From positions 1 to 30,435 of the forward strand of contig JAOIQU010000017.1 in the NCBI GenBank assembly GCA_028141885.1: 30,435 nucleotides of DNA. The letters are read 5' to 3'. The notes under the pieces were generated by a model. That model saw nothing but the letters and a program-made list of their open reading frames with translations. It made no database searches and had not been told where the DNA came from. The translations under genes were made by a program, and so were the position numbers. Shown in pieces: positions 8,012-15,872 of this stretch; position 1 is the stretch's first letter; every line of letters begins with the position of its first letter. Origin of the DNA: Flavobacteriales bacterium (lineage in GTDB: Bacteria > Bacteroidota > Bacteroidia > Flavobacteriales > UA16).

Positions 8012-8767
8012 ATGGAGGCGTTTGTGAGCACCGAGGTAGATGACCGCGGCGTCGGCAGCATCACCTTCTTTCATCCTGCATCCAACAGCTTGCCTGGCGC
8101 CATCCTTCGCAAGTTGGCCCAACACATCACCGACGCGGGTGCCAACCCCGACGTCAAGGTCATCGTGCTCCGTTCAGGAGGCGAGCGTGCATTTTGTGCA
8201 GGTGCAAGCTTCGACGAGCTTGTGGCCATCTCAAACGAACAAGAAGGCCTGGCGTTCTTCACTGGATTCGCGCTGGTCATCAACGCCATTCGGACGTGCC
8301 CCAAGTTTGTGATTGGCCGCGTGCAAGGAAAAGCCGTTGGCGGAGGCGTGGGCATCGCTTCTGCGGTGGATCATTGCTTCGCCACCAAGTACGCCTCCGT
8401 CAAGTTGTCTGAACTCGCGATCGGCATCGGGCCCTTCGTCGTGGGACCTGCCGTGGAGCGCAAGCTCGGCGGGTCGGGCCTGGCCACCTTGGCCATCGAC
8501 GCCCGCAGCTGGAAATCGGCCGAGTGGGCGGCCAACCACGGCCTCTACGCTGAAGTGTTCGATTCTGCCGACGCCATGGACGTGGCGGTGGACCGTTTGG
8601 CCGCAGAACTGGCGTCGAGCAATCCGGAGGCCATGGCAAACCTGAAACGAATCCTTTGGGAAGGCACCGAGCATTGGGACACCTTGCTTGCCGAACGGGC
8701 GGCTGTCTCTGGTAAGCTCGTGTTGAGTGAGTTCACGCGAGAAGCCATTGCCGCGTTCAAGGCCTGA
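8012..8767 (+). CDS. Crotonase-family enoyl-CoA hydratase/isomerase
   Basis: The 251-residue protein belongs to the crotonase superfamily of acyl-CoA enzymes. The oxyanion-hole segment ERAFCAGASFDEL (58-70) and GKAVGGGVGIASAVD (106-120) are clear. In classical enoyl-CoA hydratase the second segment carries the catalytic Glu144 (GGGCEL); here that position is Gly114. The second catalytic Glu (Glu164 in rat) is kept as Glu134 in KLSELAIGIGP. One-Glu crotonases include isomerases and some hydratases, so the reaction is uncertain. Relatives are often annotated as methylglutaconyl-CoA hydratase of leucine breakdown. It sits 3 bp after the citrate synthase gene and ends at a strong terminator, so acyl-CoA breakdown is tied to TCA entry. 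Confidence 0.9.
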   Translation: MEAFVSTEVDDRGVGSITFFHPASNSLPGAILRKLAQHITDAGANPDVKVIVLRSGGERAFCAGASFDELVAISNEQEGLAFFTGFALVINAIRTCPKFVIGRVQGKAVGGGVGIASAVDHCFATKYASVKLSELAIGIGPFVVGPAVERKLGGSGLATLAIDARSWKSAEWAANHGLYAEVFDSADAMDVAVDRLAAELASSNPEAMANLKRILWEGTEHWDTLLAERAAVSGKLVLSEFTREAIAAFKA

Positions 8768-8773
8768 AGAATC

Positions 8774-8809
8774 AAAAACCCCCGGCCGTTTTTTGACCAG
8801 GGGTTTTTT
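8774..8809. terminator. Bidirectional terminator between convergent genes
   Basis: AAAAACCCC at 8774-8782 pairs with GGGGTTTTT at 8800-8808, with T-tracts in both directions. It ends the citrate synthase unit on the plus strand and also lies 23 bp past the stop of the minus-strand surface protein (8832). Confidence 0.85.
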
Positions 8810-8831
8810 CAATGACTTTCTCGTCAGCCCA

Positions 8832-11800
8832 TCATCGCTGGATCACCAGCGAGGCGTGACCCACACCCGAACTTGAGGACAGCTGAACGTGGTAGGTCCC
8901 AGCTGCCCATGCTGACACATCCATCGTCCAAGACGGTTGCATAAGTAGAGCTCGTTGCAACATGGTCCGTCCCGAAGCGTCGAAGATTTGGAGTTCGACT
9001 TGCTCCATCGAGCTGGGCCATTGCAATTGCAGGACGTCTGTTGCAGGGTTGGGCATCACTTGGAACACCATCGATTGCAAATCGTACACGCCTGAAGCGT
9101 CAGACACTGCGTACGGTCCGCCTTCCATTTCGCAGCCGTTGTCATCCACGACAACCACCTCGAACGAGGATGGACCGTCCAGTCCATCGAGATCTTCTGT
9201 GTCCGCCACAAACGCACCGTCCTGCGTCCAAGTCACGTTGTACGGCGCAGTCCCGCCCGCGATCGTCAGGTCAATGGCACCCGTCCCAGGTGCTGAAGCA
9301 TCCGTGATGGTGGCCTCAAGGAACAGCGCCGCGGGTTCTTCAAGTTCCAAATCCACAATGCCGGTGCAACCGTTGGAATCCGTCACTTCAAGCACGTACG
9401 CGCCTCCCGTCAAGCCATCAAAGAGGCCATTTGCATTCGAGGCAGACGCAGCTCCGGTGAGTTCAAATGCGAATGGCGCGAGGCCATTGGAAACGGTGGC
9501 GTCGATCACCCCAGAGGCAACTCCAAAGCAGAGCAGGTCTGTTGTTTGGGTCACCACATTGAGCGAAGTCCCTTCGTTCACGGTGAAGGTCACCAAGGCC
9601 GAGCAGAAACTGCCCTCGGTCACCAACACGGTGTAGGTGCCTGCCGCCAGTCCGTCAAACGTGGTGCCAGCGACTTCTTCATCGTCCAAATACACCGTCA
9701 AGCTGTCTGGCGCAGACACGTTGGAAATGTCCAAGGCCACTTGAGCGTTGTTGTCTCCCGCACACGTCAACCCCTGAAGCAACGTGGTTTCGAGGGTCAA
9801 ATCACAATACTGACAAGACCCATCATCAGCAATGGTCGCGAGCGGATCGTAATTGGACGCCTCTGGGTCCGTACAACCCACGCAGCTCATGCTTTCACAG
9901 GAGCCATCGTCGACGTTGGCCGTGGCGTCATAGTTGCACGCCGCTTCATCCATGCACCCGGGGAGAACACAAATCAACCCAATTTCAAAGTCGCCAGACT
10001 CCCCTGTCACACCCGACACCAGCACCCAATACGTGGTCTCTGGGGCTGTGTTCATGGTCACCGTGCTCGCCACAAAGGCCACGGGACAGATGTCGTCGAA
10101 GCCTGTGGTCTCGCTTTGGTCGTCGTTGCCCGCCACACAGGTCAAGTCCCCGCATATCCCCTCGTACACCGACAAGTAGGTGTCAAAATTGGTTCCCGGC
10201 AAACAGGTCGTCAACGTCACCTCATTGCCCGTTCCTTCAAACGTGAACCACAGTCCTGCGGTGCTCATTTGGGGGGCAGCGGTGGCGCAACCTGGAACGT
10301 CATCGACATTCGCACATTCCTCGTTGTTCATGAGCAAGCTCTCGCCACAGGCGAGTTCCAAGGCGCCTGTGCAGGCGTCGTTGACTTGGTCTGTTTCTCC
10401 GCAACTGCCATCGTCGTCGGTAGCTTGAGGATTGTAGTTGCAGAAACCCTCGTCTGTGCACCCCGGCACCTCGAGGGGATTACAGATGCCATCTCCGTCT
10501 GAATCTTCCAGACAGATACCGTCGCAGTCGTAGAATGGCTCGGCGTAGTAGCAATTTCCTGCATCGTCGGTGTAGATCGGATCATAGTTGCAGGCCAATT
10601 CGTCCGTGCAGCCAGCGAACTCCAAACAATCGCACACCCCGTCCCCGTCCGAGTCTTGCAAACAGGTTCCATCGCAGGCCGTGCATGGACTCTCCGCATA
10701 TTCACACGATCCGTCGTCAAAGTTGGCCGAAGCGTCGTAATTGCAGGCCAAGGCGTCCGTGCACCCGCACACGTTGTCGCCTGCGCTTGGGAATGTCCCA
10801 GGGCCCTCAAAGAAGAAGCTCAACCGTTCTCCTGGGTCCACGTTGCCTTCCGTGAACATCTGCACATTGACCTGTCCAGACATGCTTCCATCGGTGGTGA
10901 ACTGACCGATCAAAATGCGTTGGTCCTCTCCCGAAACAATGTTCAAGGAACCAGCACTGTTGGTGACGAAAATCGCCCCTCCAATGCTGTCTTGGATCAG
11001 CAGGTCCATGCCCGCTTCAAAATTGGTCTCCCAGCTGTTGTTGGTTTCTCCAATGGTGGATGGCGCTTGATCGTCGGGGCCTGCCGGGCCGTCCAACCCA
11101 ATGGTCACCCAGCTGTCGAATTCAAGCGGTGGAGAAAATGGAAAGAAGGCTGGGTTGATTCCCGACCCGAGGACACTCCCGAATTCACTTTGGAAAAACG
11201 ACGTAGTCGTAGAGATGACAAGGGGCACCTCTTCTTCCCCATAGATGGCGCTGATCACGTCGTTGGTGTTGGGTGTCGTGACATACATGCGGTAGGTCGT
11301 CATGCCCGCCAACAATCCAGTGTCTGGATGCGCAACAACTGTCTCCAAGTCCAAACCGTACCCCGATGCCGTTTCTTCCGCACAGGAACAGTAATCACAA
11401 GAACCATCCTCCTCGGTGGCCTCTGCCACGTAATTGCAAGCCGACTCATCTGTGCATCCCACAACCTCCGGATCGCAATTCCCATCGCCATCCGCGTCCA
11501 CCAAACAATTCCCCTCGCAATCCAATCCTTCCTCGGCGTAAACGCAAGAACCGTCATCTTCATCCGCCGAGGCGTCGTAATTGCACGCTGCGGCATCGGT
11601 GCATCCCGGCACCACTTGGGTCACTGTGATCGTTTGATGAAACTCCCGGGTGTTTCCGCAACCGTCCCAGGTCGAGTAGATGCGCTCGATGACCATTTGG
11701 CCGTTGCCCATGTCCGTTGAGCTCTCCGTGACGTCATATTCTGCACCTGTGTCGCAATCGTCCAAAACAAACGCCTCGGCTGCAGGCACCGCTTCGCCGT

Positions 11801-12908
11801 CAAATTCATTTACGGACAGGACGTGTTCTGTTGGGAAGAAAAACTGTGGCGCCACAGTGTCGAGCACCGTGATGATGACCGTGTCAAGCAGGGTTTGCCC
11901 TGCTCCATCTGTCGCCCGGTACACCCGCGGGCACGTGTAGCTCTGAAGACAGCCAAAGGGGTAATCGAGCGGACCGTCCCCCACCCAAACCACCTCCACC
12001 CCCGCACAATCGTCGCTTGCAAGGGGCATCGTTTCCTCGATGGTTGGCATCATTTCATCACAAGCAATGGTGTCGTCAGGTGGGAAATACGTCCACGCCG
12101 GAAGCTCTGTGTCCACGGCAATGCAGCTGCCGTCGTCACAATCGGCAAGCGGATTGTAATTGCAGGCCGTCTCATCCATGCATCCACACGGTTCCAACAA
12201 GGTTGCCGGATGCACCCCCACTCCAGCAAAAGGAATGGTCATGCGGTCGCTGGGGTTGATGATGCCTTGGGTGAACATTTGGACATTCACTTGTCCTTCC
12301 AACTCGCCGTCCGTTGTGAATTGGCCCAACAGGATGCGATGGTCCTCGCCCGAGATGTTGTTGGTGATGTTCGGAGCGTTCAAAATGAACACCGATCCCC
12401 CAATGGCATCGGCCATGACGACATCCCCTCCAGCCTCAAAATTAGTTTCCCAGTTGTTGTTCGAATTGCCAATGGTCAGCGGCTCGCCCTCATTCTCAGA
12501 TGGAGGACCGTCAAGACCAATGGTCAACCAACTGTCGAAGGCCATGTCGGGATAAAACGCAAAAAACGCCGGATTCATTTGGGAACCGAGCACTTCACTC
12601 GCGACGGGATCCTGGTGAAACGACGTGCTGGTTCCAATGAGAAGCGGCAACTCATCGTCCCCGTACATGGCGCTAATGATGTCGTTGTCATGGGGGGTCG
12701 ACAGGTACATTCGATAGGTCGTCAACCCCGCCAAATCTCCTTCGCTGTGCGACGCGTGCACCTCAATGACCAATCCGTAGGCCTCGCTGGATTCCGCCCA
12801 TGCAGATTCCGGGGCCATGGCAACACCCATCAAGCCTAAAGAAGCCCATGCCAGTGGACGAAGAATCGAAATCTTGGCCCACATGTCACAATTCAAAAAC
12901 CCATTCAT
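8832..12908 (-). CDS. Giant T9SS-secreted modular surface protein with two copies of an unassigned domain
   Basis: From the ATG at 12908 the protein has 1358 residues. An ATG at 12884 gives an equally good signal peptide (MWAKISILRPLAWASLG to ESAWA), so the start is open; the frame itself reaches 12953. Order of modules: signal peptide to about 38; unassigned domain copy 1 (44-213); GCTD-type repeat; HYR-like beta modules with paired cysteines (about 266-430); two GCTD repeats; domain copy 2 (517-686); three GCTD repeats; a PPC-like module (about 842-980, NDACTGALELACG onward); two GCTD repeats; SprB-like repeats (about 1035-1265); and a C-terminal T9SS sorting tail (about 1283-1358, MPNPATDVLQL to GTYHVQLSSS). 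Eight Cys-rich repeats are present in all. It should be exported across the outer membrane and anchored or released at the surface; adhesion is the likely role. Confidence 0.93.
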   Translation of the reverse strand: MNGFLNCDMWAKISILRPLAWASLGLMGVAMAPESAWAESSEAYGLVIEVHASHSEGDLAGLTTYRMYLSTPHDNDIISAMYGDDELPLLIGTSTSFHQDPVASEVLGSQMNPAFFAFYPDMAFDSWLTIGLDGPPSENEGEPLTIGNSNNNWETNFEAGGDVVMADAIGGSVFILNAPNITNNISGEDHRILLGQFTTDGELEGQVNVQMFTQGIINPSDRMTIPFAGVGVHPATLLEPCGCMDETACNYNPLADCDDGSCIAVDTELPAWTYFPPDDTIACDEMMPTIEETMPLASDDCAGVEVVWVGDGPLDYPFGCLQSYTCPRVYRATDGAGQTLLDTVIITVLDTVAPQFFFPTEHVLSVNEFDGEAVPAAEAFVLDDCDTGAEYDVTESSTDMGNGQMVIERIYSTWDGCGNTREFHQTITVTQVVPGCTDAAACNYDASADEDDGSCVYAEEGLDCEGNCLVDADGDGNCDPEVVGCTDESACNYVAEATEEDGSCDYCSCAEETASGYGLDLETVVAHPDTGLLAGMTTYRMYVTTPNTNDVISAIYGEEEVPLVISTTTSFFQSEFGSVLGSGINPAFFPFSPPLEFDSWVTIGLDGPAGPDDQAPSTIGETNNSWETNFEAGMDLLIQDSIGGAIFVTNSAGSLNIVSGEDQRILIGQFTTDGSMSGQVNVQMFTEGNVDPGERLSFFFEGPGTFPSAGDNVCGCTDALACNYDASANFDDGSCEYAESPCTACDGTCLQDSDGDGVCDCLEFAGCTDELACNYDPIYTDDAGNCYYAEPFYDCDGICLEDSDGDGICNPLEVPGCTDEGFCNYNPQATDDDGSCGETDQVNDACTGALELACGESLLMNNEECANVDDVPGCATAAPQMSTAGLWFTFEGTGNEVTLTTCLPGTNFDTYLSVYEGICGDLTCVAGNDDQSETTGFDDICPVAFVASTVTMNTAPETTYWVLVSGVTGESGDFEIGLICVLPGCMDEAACNYDATANVDDGSCESMSCVGCTDPEASNYDPLATIADDGSCQYCDLTLETTLLQGLTCAGDNNAQVALDISNVSAPDSLTVYLDDEEVAGTTFDGLAAGTYTVLVTEGSFCSALVTFTVNEGTSLNVVTQTTDLLCFGVASGVIDATVSNGLAPFAFELTGAASASNANGLFDGLTGGAYVLEVTDSNGCTGIVDLELEEPAALFLEATITDASAPGTGAIDLTIAGGTAPYNVTWTQDGAFVADTEDLDGLDGPSSFEVVVVDDNGCEMEGGPYAVSDASGVYDLQSMVFQVMPNPATDVLQLQWPSSMEQVELQIFDASGRTMLQRALLMQPSWTMDVSAWAAGTYHVQLSSSSGVGHASLVIQR
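10851..11360 (-). other. Unassigned TTYR/DSWLTIG domain, copy 2
   Basis: This segment encodes YGLDLETVV, MTTYRMYV, EFDSWVTIGLDGP, WETNFEAGMD, QDSIGGAIF, SGEDQRILIGQFTTDG and QVNVQMF. It is the same length (170 residues) and very close in sequence to copy 1 of the same protein. It is flanked on both sides by Cys-rich GCTD repeats. Confidence 0.8.
12270..12779 (-). other. Unassigned TTYR/DSWLTIG domain, copy 1
   Basis: This segment encodes about 170 residues running from YGLVIEVHA through LTTYRMY, AFDSWLTIGLDGP, NWETNFEAGG, ADAIGGSVF, SGEDHRILLGQFTTDG and QVNVQMF. The same ordered motifs recur at 10851-11360 and, more diverged, at 14944-15612. I do not recognise a named family. Confidence 0.8.
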
Positions 12909-13023
12909 GCTTTGTTGTTTTCGTTGGAATCGATGCTTTAGTACTCCTGACAAAATCGTGCGTTACGCGAATCGCACCAAAAAAGTTACCCTCGCCTCGT
13001 CACCTCGCCAGACAGCGAGTCAC

Positions 13024-13051
13024 AAAAAAGGGAGGCGATTGCCCCCCTTTT
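13024..13051 (-). terminator. Terminator of the SprB-repeat surface protein gene
   Basis: On the minus strand AAAAGGGGGGC, loop AATC and GCCTCCCTTTT form an 11-pair stem with one G-T pair, followed by a T-run (plus-strand As 13024-13029). It lies 21 bp past the stop at 13072. Confidence 0.88.
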
Positions 13052-13071
13052 CAATCGTTTTTGGGCAGCGA

Positions 13072-15675
13072 TCAGTGGGTTTTGATCAGCTGCAATGAGC
13101 TTGGTCGGCCGTTGGACATCATGACCAAACGATACATGCCAGCTTCTGCTGCAGACAAGTCCAGGTCGGTGCGGAAGAATCCTTCCGAAGCGTTCCATTG
13201 GCCGTTCAAGATCTGACGACCCTGCGCATCGACCACGTGGTACTGCACTTGGCCTTGGATGCCTCCTATGATGTCCACTGTGAACACACCCTGCGATGGG
13301 TTGGGGTACACCGTGGCAAGCACACCTGCTTCGATCTCGCGCAAGTCCGTGGTGATGTTGAATGTTTCAATGGAAGAACATCCATTGGCGTCCGTCACCT
13401 CCACGGTGTAGCTGCCAGAAGAGATGCCTTCGAGGTCTTGCGTGCTTTGGCCGCTGACACCTTGGCCAATCCACTCGTATTCATAGGGAAGGTTGCCACC
13501 TGTCACCGTCACGTCAATGGTTCCTTCACCAGGGTCAGAACCTTCTGAAACAATGCCTGTGATGACAATGGCATCAGGCTGGCCCACAGTGGCTGAGCCG
13601 CTCTCGACGCAGCCAAACTCGTCCTGAACAAACAACGTGTACGTTCCAGCGGTGAAGCCTCCGAATTCGTTGTTCGGGATGTAGTTGTTGCCATCCTCGC
13701 TGTACTGGAACGCCCCAGAGCCACCAACGGCATTCACCGTGATTGAACCGTCATTGTCCTCGAAGCACGAGGCGTCTACTACGTCTGTGCTCACAGAAAT
13801 GGTCAAAGCCGCTTCGACCTCAACGGTTTCCTCTCCAGAGCAGCCTTCCCCGTCGGTCACCACCACCGTGTACGTGCCAGGAGCCAAATCCCCTGCCATG
13901 GTTTCCGTGGTCGCTTCACCATCGAAGGTGAAGGTGTAGTTTCCGTCTCCGTTGATTGGAGCCCAAGACACCTCCCCGTTCGCATCACCAGCGCAGAGTT
14001 CAGGTTCGACCGCAGCATTCACGAGAATGGCCGGCGGTCCAACCACAACCTCGTTTTCCATGGTCGCGGTGCATCCCAAGGAATCACGCACTGTAACCGT
14101 GTAGGTTCCACCTGACACCGACAAGGGGCTTGGTCCATAGTTTTCTCCATCCACTGAGAATCCAAATGGTCCCATACTGTTGGTGCCTCCGCCGAGCGCA
14201 GTCAAATAAATTTGGCCGTCTTGAATGTTGGCACATGAGGCATCAATGATAGGGTTGATGGATGCGAGCGACACAAACAACTCCTGGGGATTGGTCACAA
14301 AAACATCCTCAGATAACCCACTGCAACCGTTGCCATCGTACACCGTGAACGAATACGTCTGATTGTTGCCATTGGTGGTGCCAATACCTTCCCACACCAA
14401 GTCGCTCGACAATTCAGTGGGGTTGCTTGAAATGCCAAACGTGTAGTTACCATCCCCACCAGAAACGTCGGTGATGGTGATGACTCCGTCTGCGGCGTTG
14501 TGGCAAGAAACAGCGGTGGTCAATTCAGCGGTCATCGTCACAGGATCAACCTCTGGGACAGTCACCGACAAGGTGTCGCCGCACTGCGCGGCATCAACGA
14601 CGATGATGTCATAAGTACCAGCCAGCAACTGACCGAAGTTTCCATAATTGGTGGCGTTACCGGCAATGGAATCGAGGTAGTAGTAATCCGCCCCTTGTGC
14701 ACCAACCGCTTCCGCTTCAATGGTTCCTGAATTATCTCCAGCGCATGTAGGCGATGTGATTGCCAAGACTGCTGGATCAAATTCAAGCGTGCACGGGAAA
14801 ATGCACGACAAATCATTGACGGTCGCTCCGAGTGTAGCATCGTAGTTGTCGGCCGAGGGGTCCGTACAACCGAACACATCGTTCGGGTTGGTACTGAAAG
14901 TCATTTCCGTAGCGATCTGCTCATCGGCTTGAGAGCCGTTGACGAAGACCTGCACATTGAACATCCCTGTCAATACACCATCTGTCGTTACTTGTGCAAG
15001 AAGTACTCGAGAATCATCGCCTGCAAAACTGAGACCATCATTGGCGCAAAATTCCAGTTCGGTGACATCCATGAAAACCGAATCAAGGACACACACAATG
15101 TCTTCTGATTCAAGAGTGTCCACAGGGGCATCGCATGAGTCCAATGGATTATAAGCTTCAATAACCAAGGAGTCCAGTTGCAGGTCAGTTGGGCTCGCTG
15201 CTCCGCAATTGTATACATCGAACCATGCGCCACCAATTGGGTCGGCCACAAGGAACCCATTGTCATTGTTGAAGCTTACAATGGCTGGAGAAGAGGTGCT
15301 AAACGTCGTTTGAACATCCACACCATCCTGAACGCTTGAAGCGCCGATCGTCAGCCAAGAGTCATAAGGCAAGGCGGGAAAAAAGCTGTAAAAGTCGGGG
15401 TTGACATTTGTTGCGTAGTCCCCACCAGCTTCCTGATGAAGGATTGTCCCTGTGCTGTTCAGAAACATCGGGTCCTCCGAGTCGCCAAACACCGCGGAAA
15501 CGAAATCGTATTCGTTGGTCAAGTTGGCGTAGATCCGATAGGTCGTGTATCCCGCGGGAATCCCGGCGATGGAGCCATCGTGCTCCAAGACAGTTTCGAC
15601 GCTGATGTTGGTCAGCTGTGCAGACGCGAGGAGTACTGTGCCCATGGCGCCTACGAAGGAGAAGAGTCTCTTCAT
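13072..15675 (-). CDS. T9SS-secreted SprB-repeat surface protein
   Basis: The 867-residue protein starts at the ATG at 15675, directly before a signal peptide (MKRLFSFVGAMGTVLLASAQ). Residues 22-244 are a third, diverged copy of the domain found twice in the next gene, with GYTTYRIYA, PYDSWLTIGA, ADPIGGAWFD, FAGDDSRVLLAQVTTDG and FNVQVF. It also has a 60-residue insert containing four cysteines. One degenerate GCTD repeat follows (269-291). Residues about 306-765 are five or six SprB-type repeats of the pattern CxGDxxGxI...GGxxPYxY...LxxGTYTVxVTDxxGC. A T9SS tail closes the protein (about 790-867, VYPNPSQGVFTVDI onward). SprB repeats are known from the mobile gliding adhesin of Flavobacterium, so an adhesin role is likely. 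It has its own candidate promoter and terminator. The frame is open to 15726 but without signal-peptide character. Confidence 0.94.
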   Translation of the reverse strand: MKRLFSFVGAMGTVLLASAQLTNISVETVLEHDGSIAGIPAGYTTYRIYANLTNEYDFVSAVFGDSEDPMFLNSTGTILHQEAGGDYATNVNPDFYSFFPALPYDSWLTIGASSVQDGVDVQTTFSTSSPAIVSFNNDNGFLVADPIGGAWFDVYNCGAASPTDLQLDSLVIEAYNPLDSCDAPVDTLESEDIVCVLDSVFMDVTELEFCANDGLSFAGDDSRVLLAQVTTDGVLTGMFNVQVFVNGSQADEQIATEMTFSTNPNDVFGCTDPSADNYDATLGATVNDLSCIFPCTLEFDPAVLAITSPTCAGDNSGTIEAEAVGAQGADYYYLDSIAGNATNYGNFGQLLAGTYDIIVVDAAQCGDTLSVTVPEVDPVTMTAELTTAVSCHNAADGVITITDVSGGDGNYTFGISSNPTELSSDLVWEGIGTTNGNNQTYSFTVYDGNGCSGLSEDVFVTNPQELFVSLASINPIIDASCANIQDGQIYLTALGGGTNSMGPFGFSVDGENYGPSPLSVSGGTYTVTVRDSLGCTATMENEVVVGPPAILVNAAVEPELCAGDANGEVSWAPINGDGNYTFTFDGEATTETMAGDLAPGTYTVVVTDGEGCSGEETVEVEAALTISVSTDVVDASCFEDNDGSITVNAVGGSGAFQYSEDGNNYIPNNEFGGFTAGTYTLFVQDEFGCVESGSATVGQPDAIVITGIVSEGSDPGEGTIDVTVTGGNLPYEYEWIGQGVSGQSTQDLEGISSGSYTVEVTDANGCSSIETFNITTDLREIEAGVLATVYPNPSQGVFTVDIIGGIQGQVQYHVVDAQGRQILNGQWNASEGFFRTDLDLSAAEAGMYRLVMMSNGRPSSLQLIKTH
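14944..15612 (-). other. Unassigned TTYR/DSWLTIG domain, copy 3 (diverged, with insert)
   Basis: This segment encodes the N-terminal 223 residues after the signal peptide of the SprB-repeat protein. It shares TTYRxY, the acidic xDFVSAVFGD segment, DSWLTIG, ADPIGGAWF, GDDSRVLLAQVTTDG and NVQVF with the two copies in the neighbouring gene. It carries an extra Cys-containing insert of about 60 residues before the GDDSR motif. Confidence 0.7.
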
Positions 15676-15707
15676 AGAGATTGTTTTGGTTGTGAATCGA
15701 TTTGGGA

Positions 15708-15715
15708 CAAATATA
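15708..15715 (-). promoter_or_regulatory. Candidate -7 element for the SprB-repeat protein gene
   Basis: CAAATATA on the plus strand reads TATATTTG on the minus strand, a perfect TAnnTTTG match 33 bp upstream of the ATG. No TTG is seen at the expected -33 distance. Confidence 0.45.
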
Positions 15716-15810
15716 CAGGGTGCCAAGGCGCCGTCACTTTATGCCTCTGTCAATTCGACACGACAAATTACACACGACTCTCACCCGGTCTTTGTCAATA
15801 AAGAAGACGC

Positions 15811-15839
15811 AAAAAGCCCGGACAAGTTGCCCGGGCTTT
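15811..15839 (-). terminator. Terminator of the starch-binding-like surface protein gene
   Basis: On the minus strand AAAGCCCGG and CCGGGCTTT form a 9-bp stem with a 9-nt loop, followed by a run of five Ts (plus-strand As 15811-15815). It lies 34 bp past the stop at 15873. Confidence 0.85.
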
Positions 15840-15872
15840 CGTTCAGGCCTCGAGGGCCTCAGTCATTATTGA

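Noticed and set aside
7124..8125. Antisense open frame of 333 codons over citrate synthase
   Set aside because: It is a shadow of a gene with intact catalytic residues, and shows no signal peptide, motif or start context of its own.
9546..12839. Three long plus-strand open frames opposite the giant surface protein
   Set aside because: The minus strand encodes recognisable repeats, domains and a T9SS tail throughout. The plus frames have no coherent domains.
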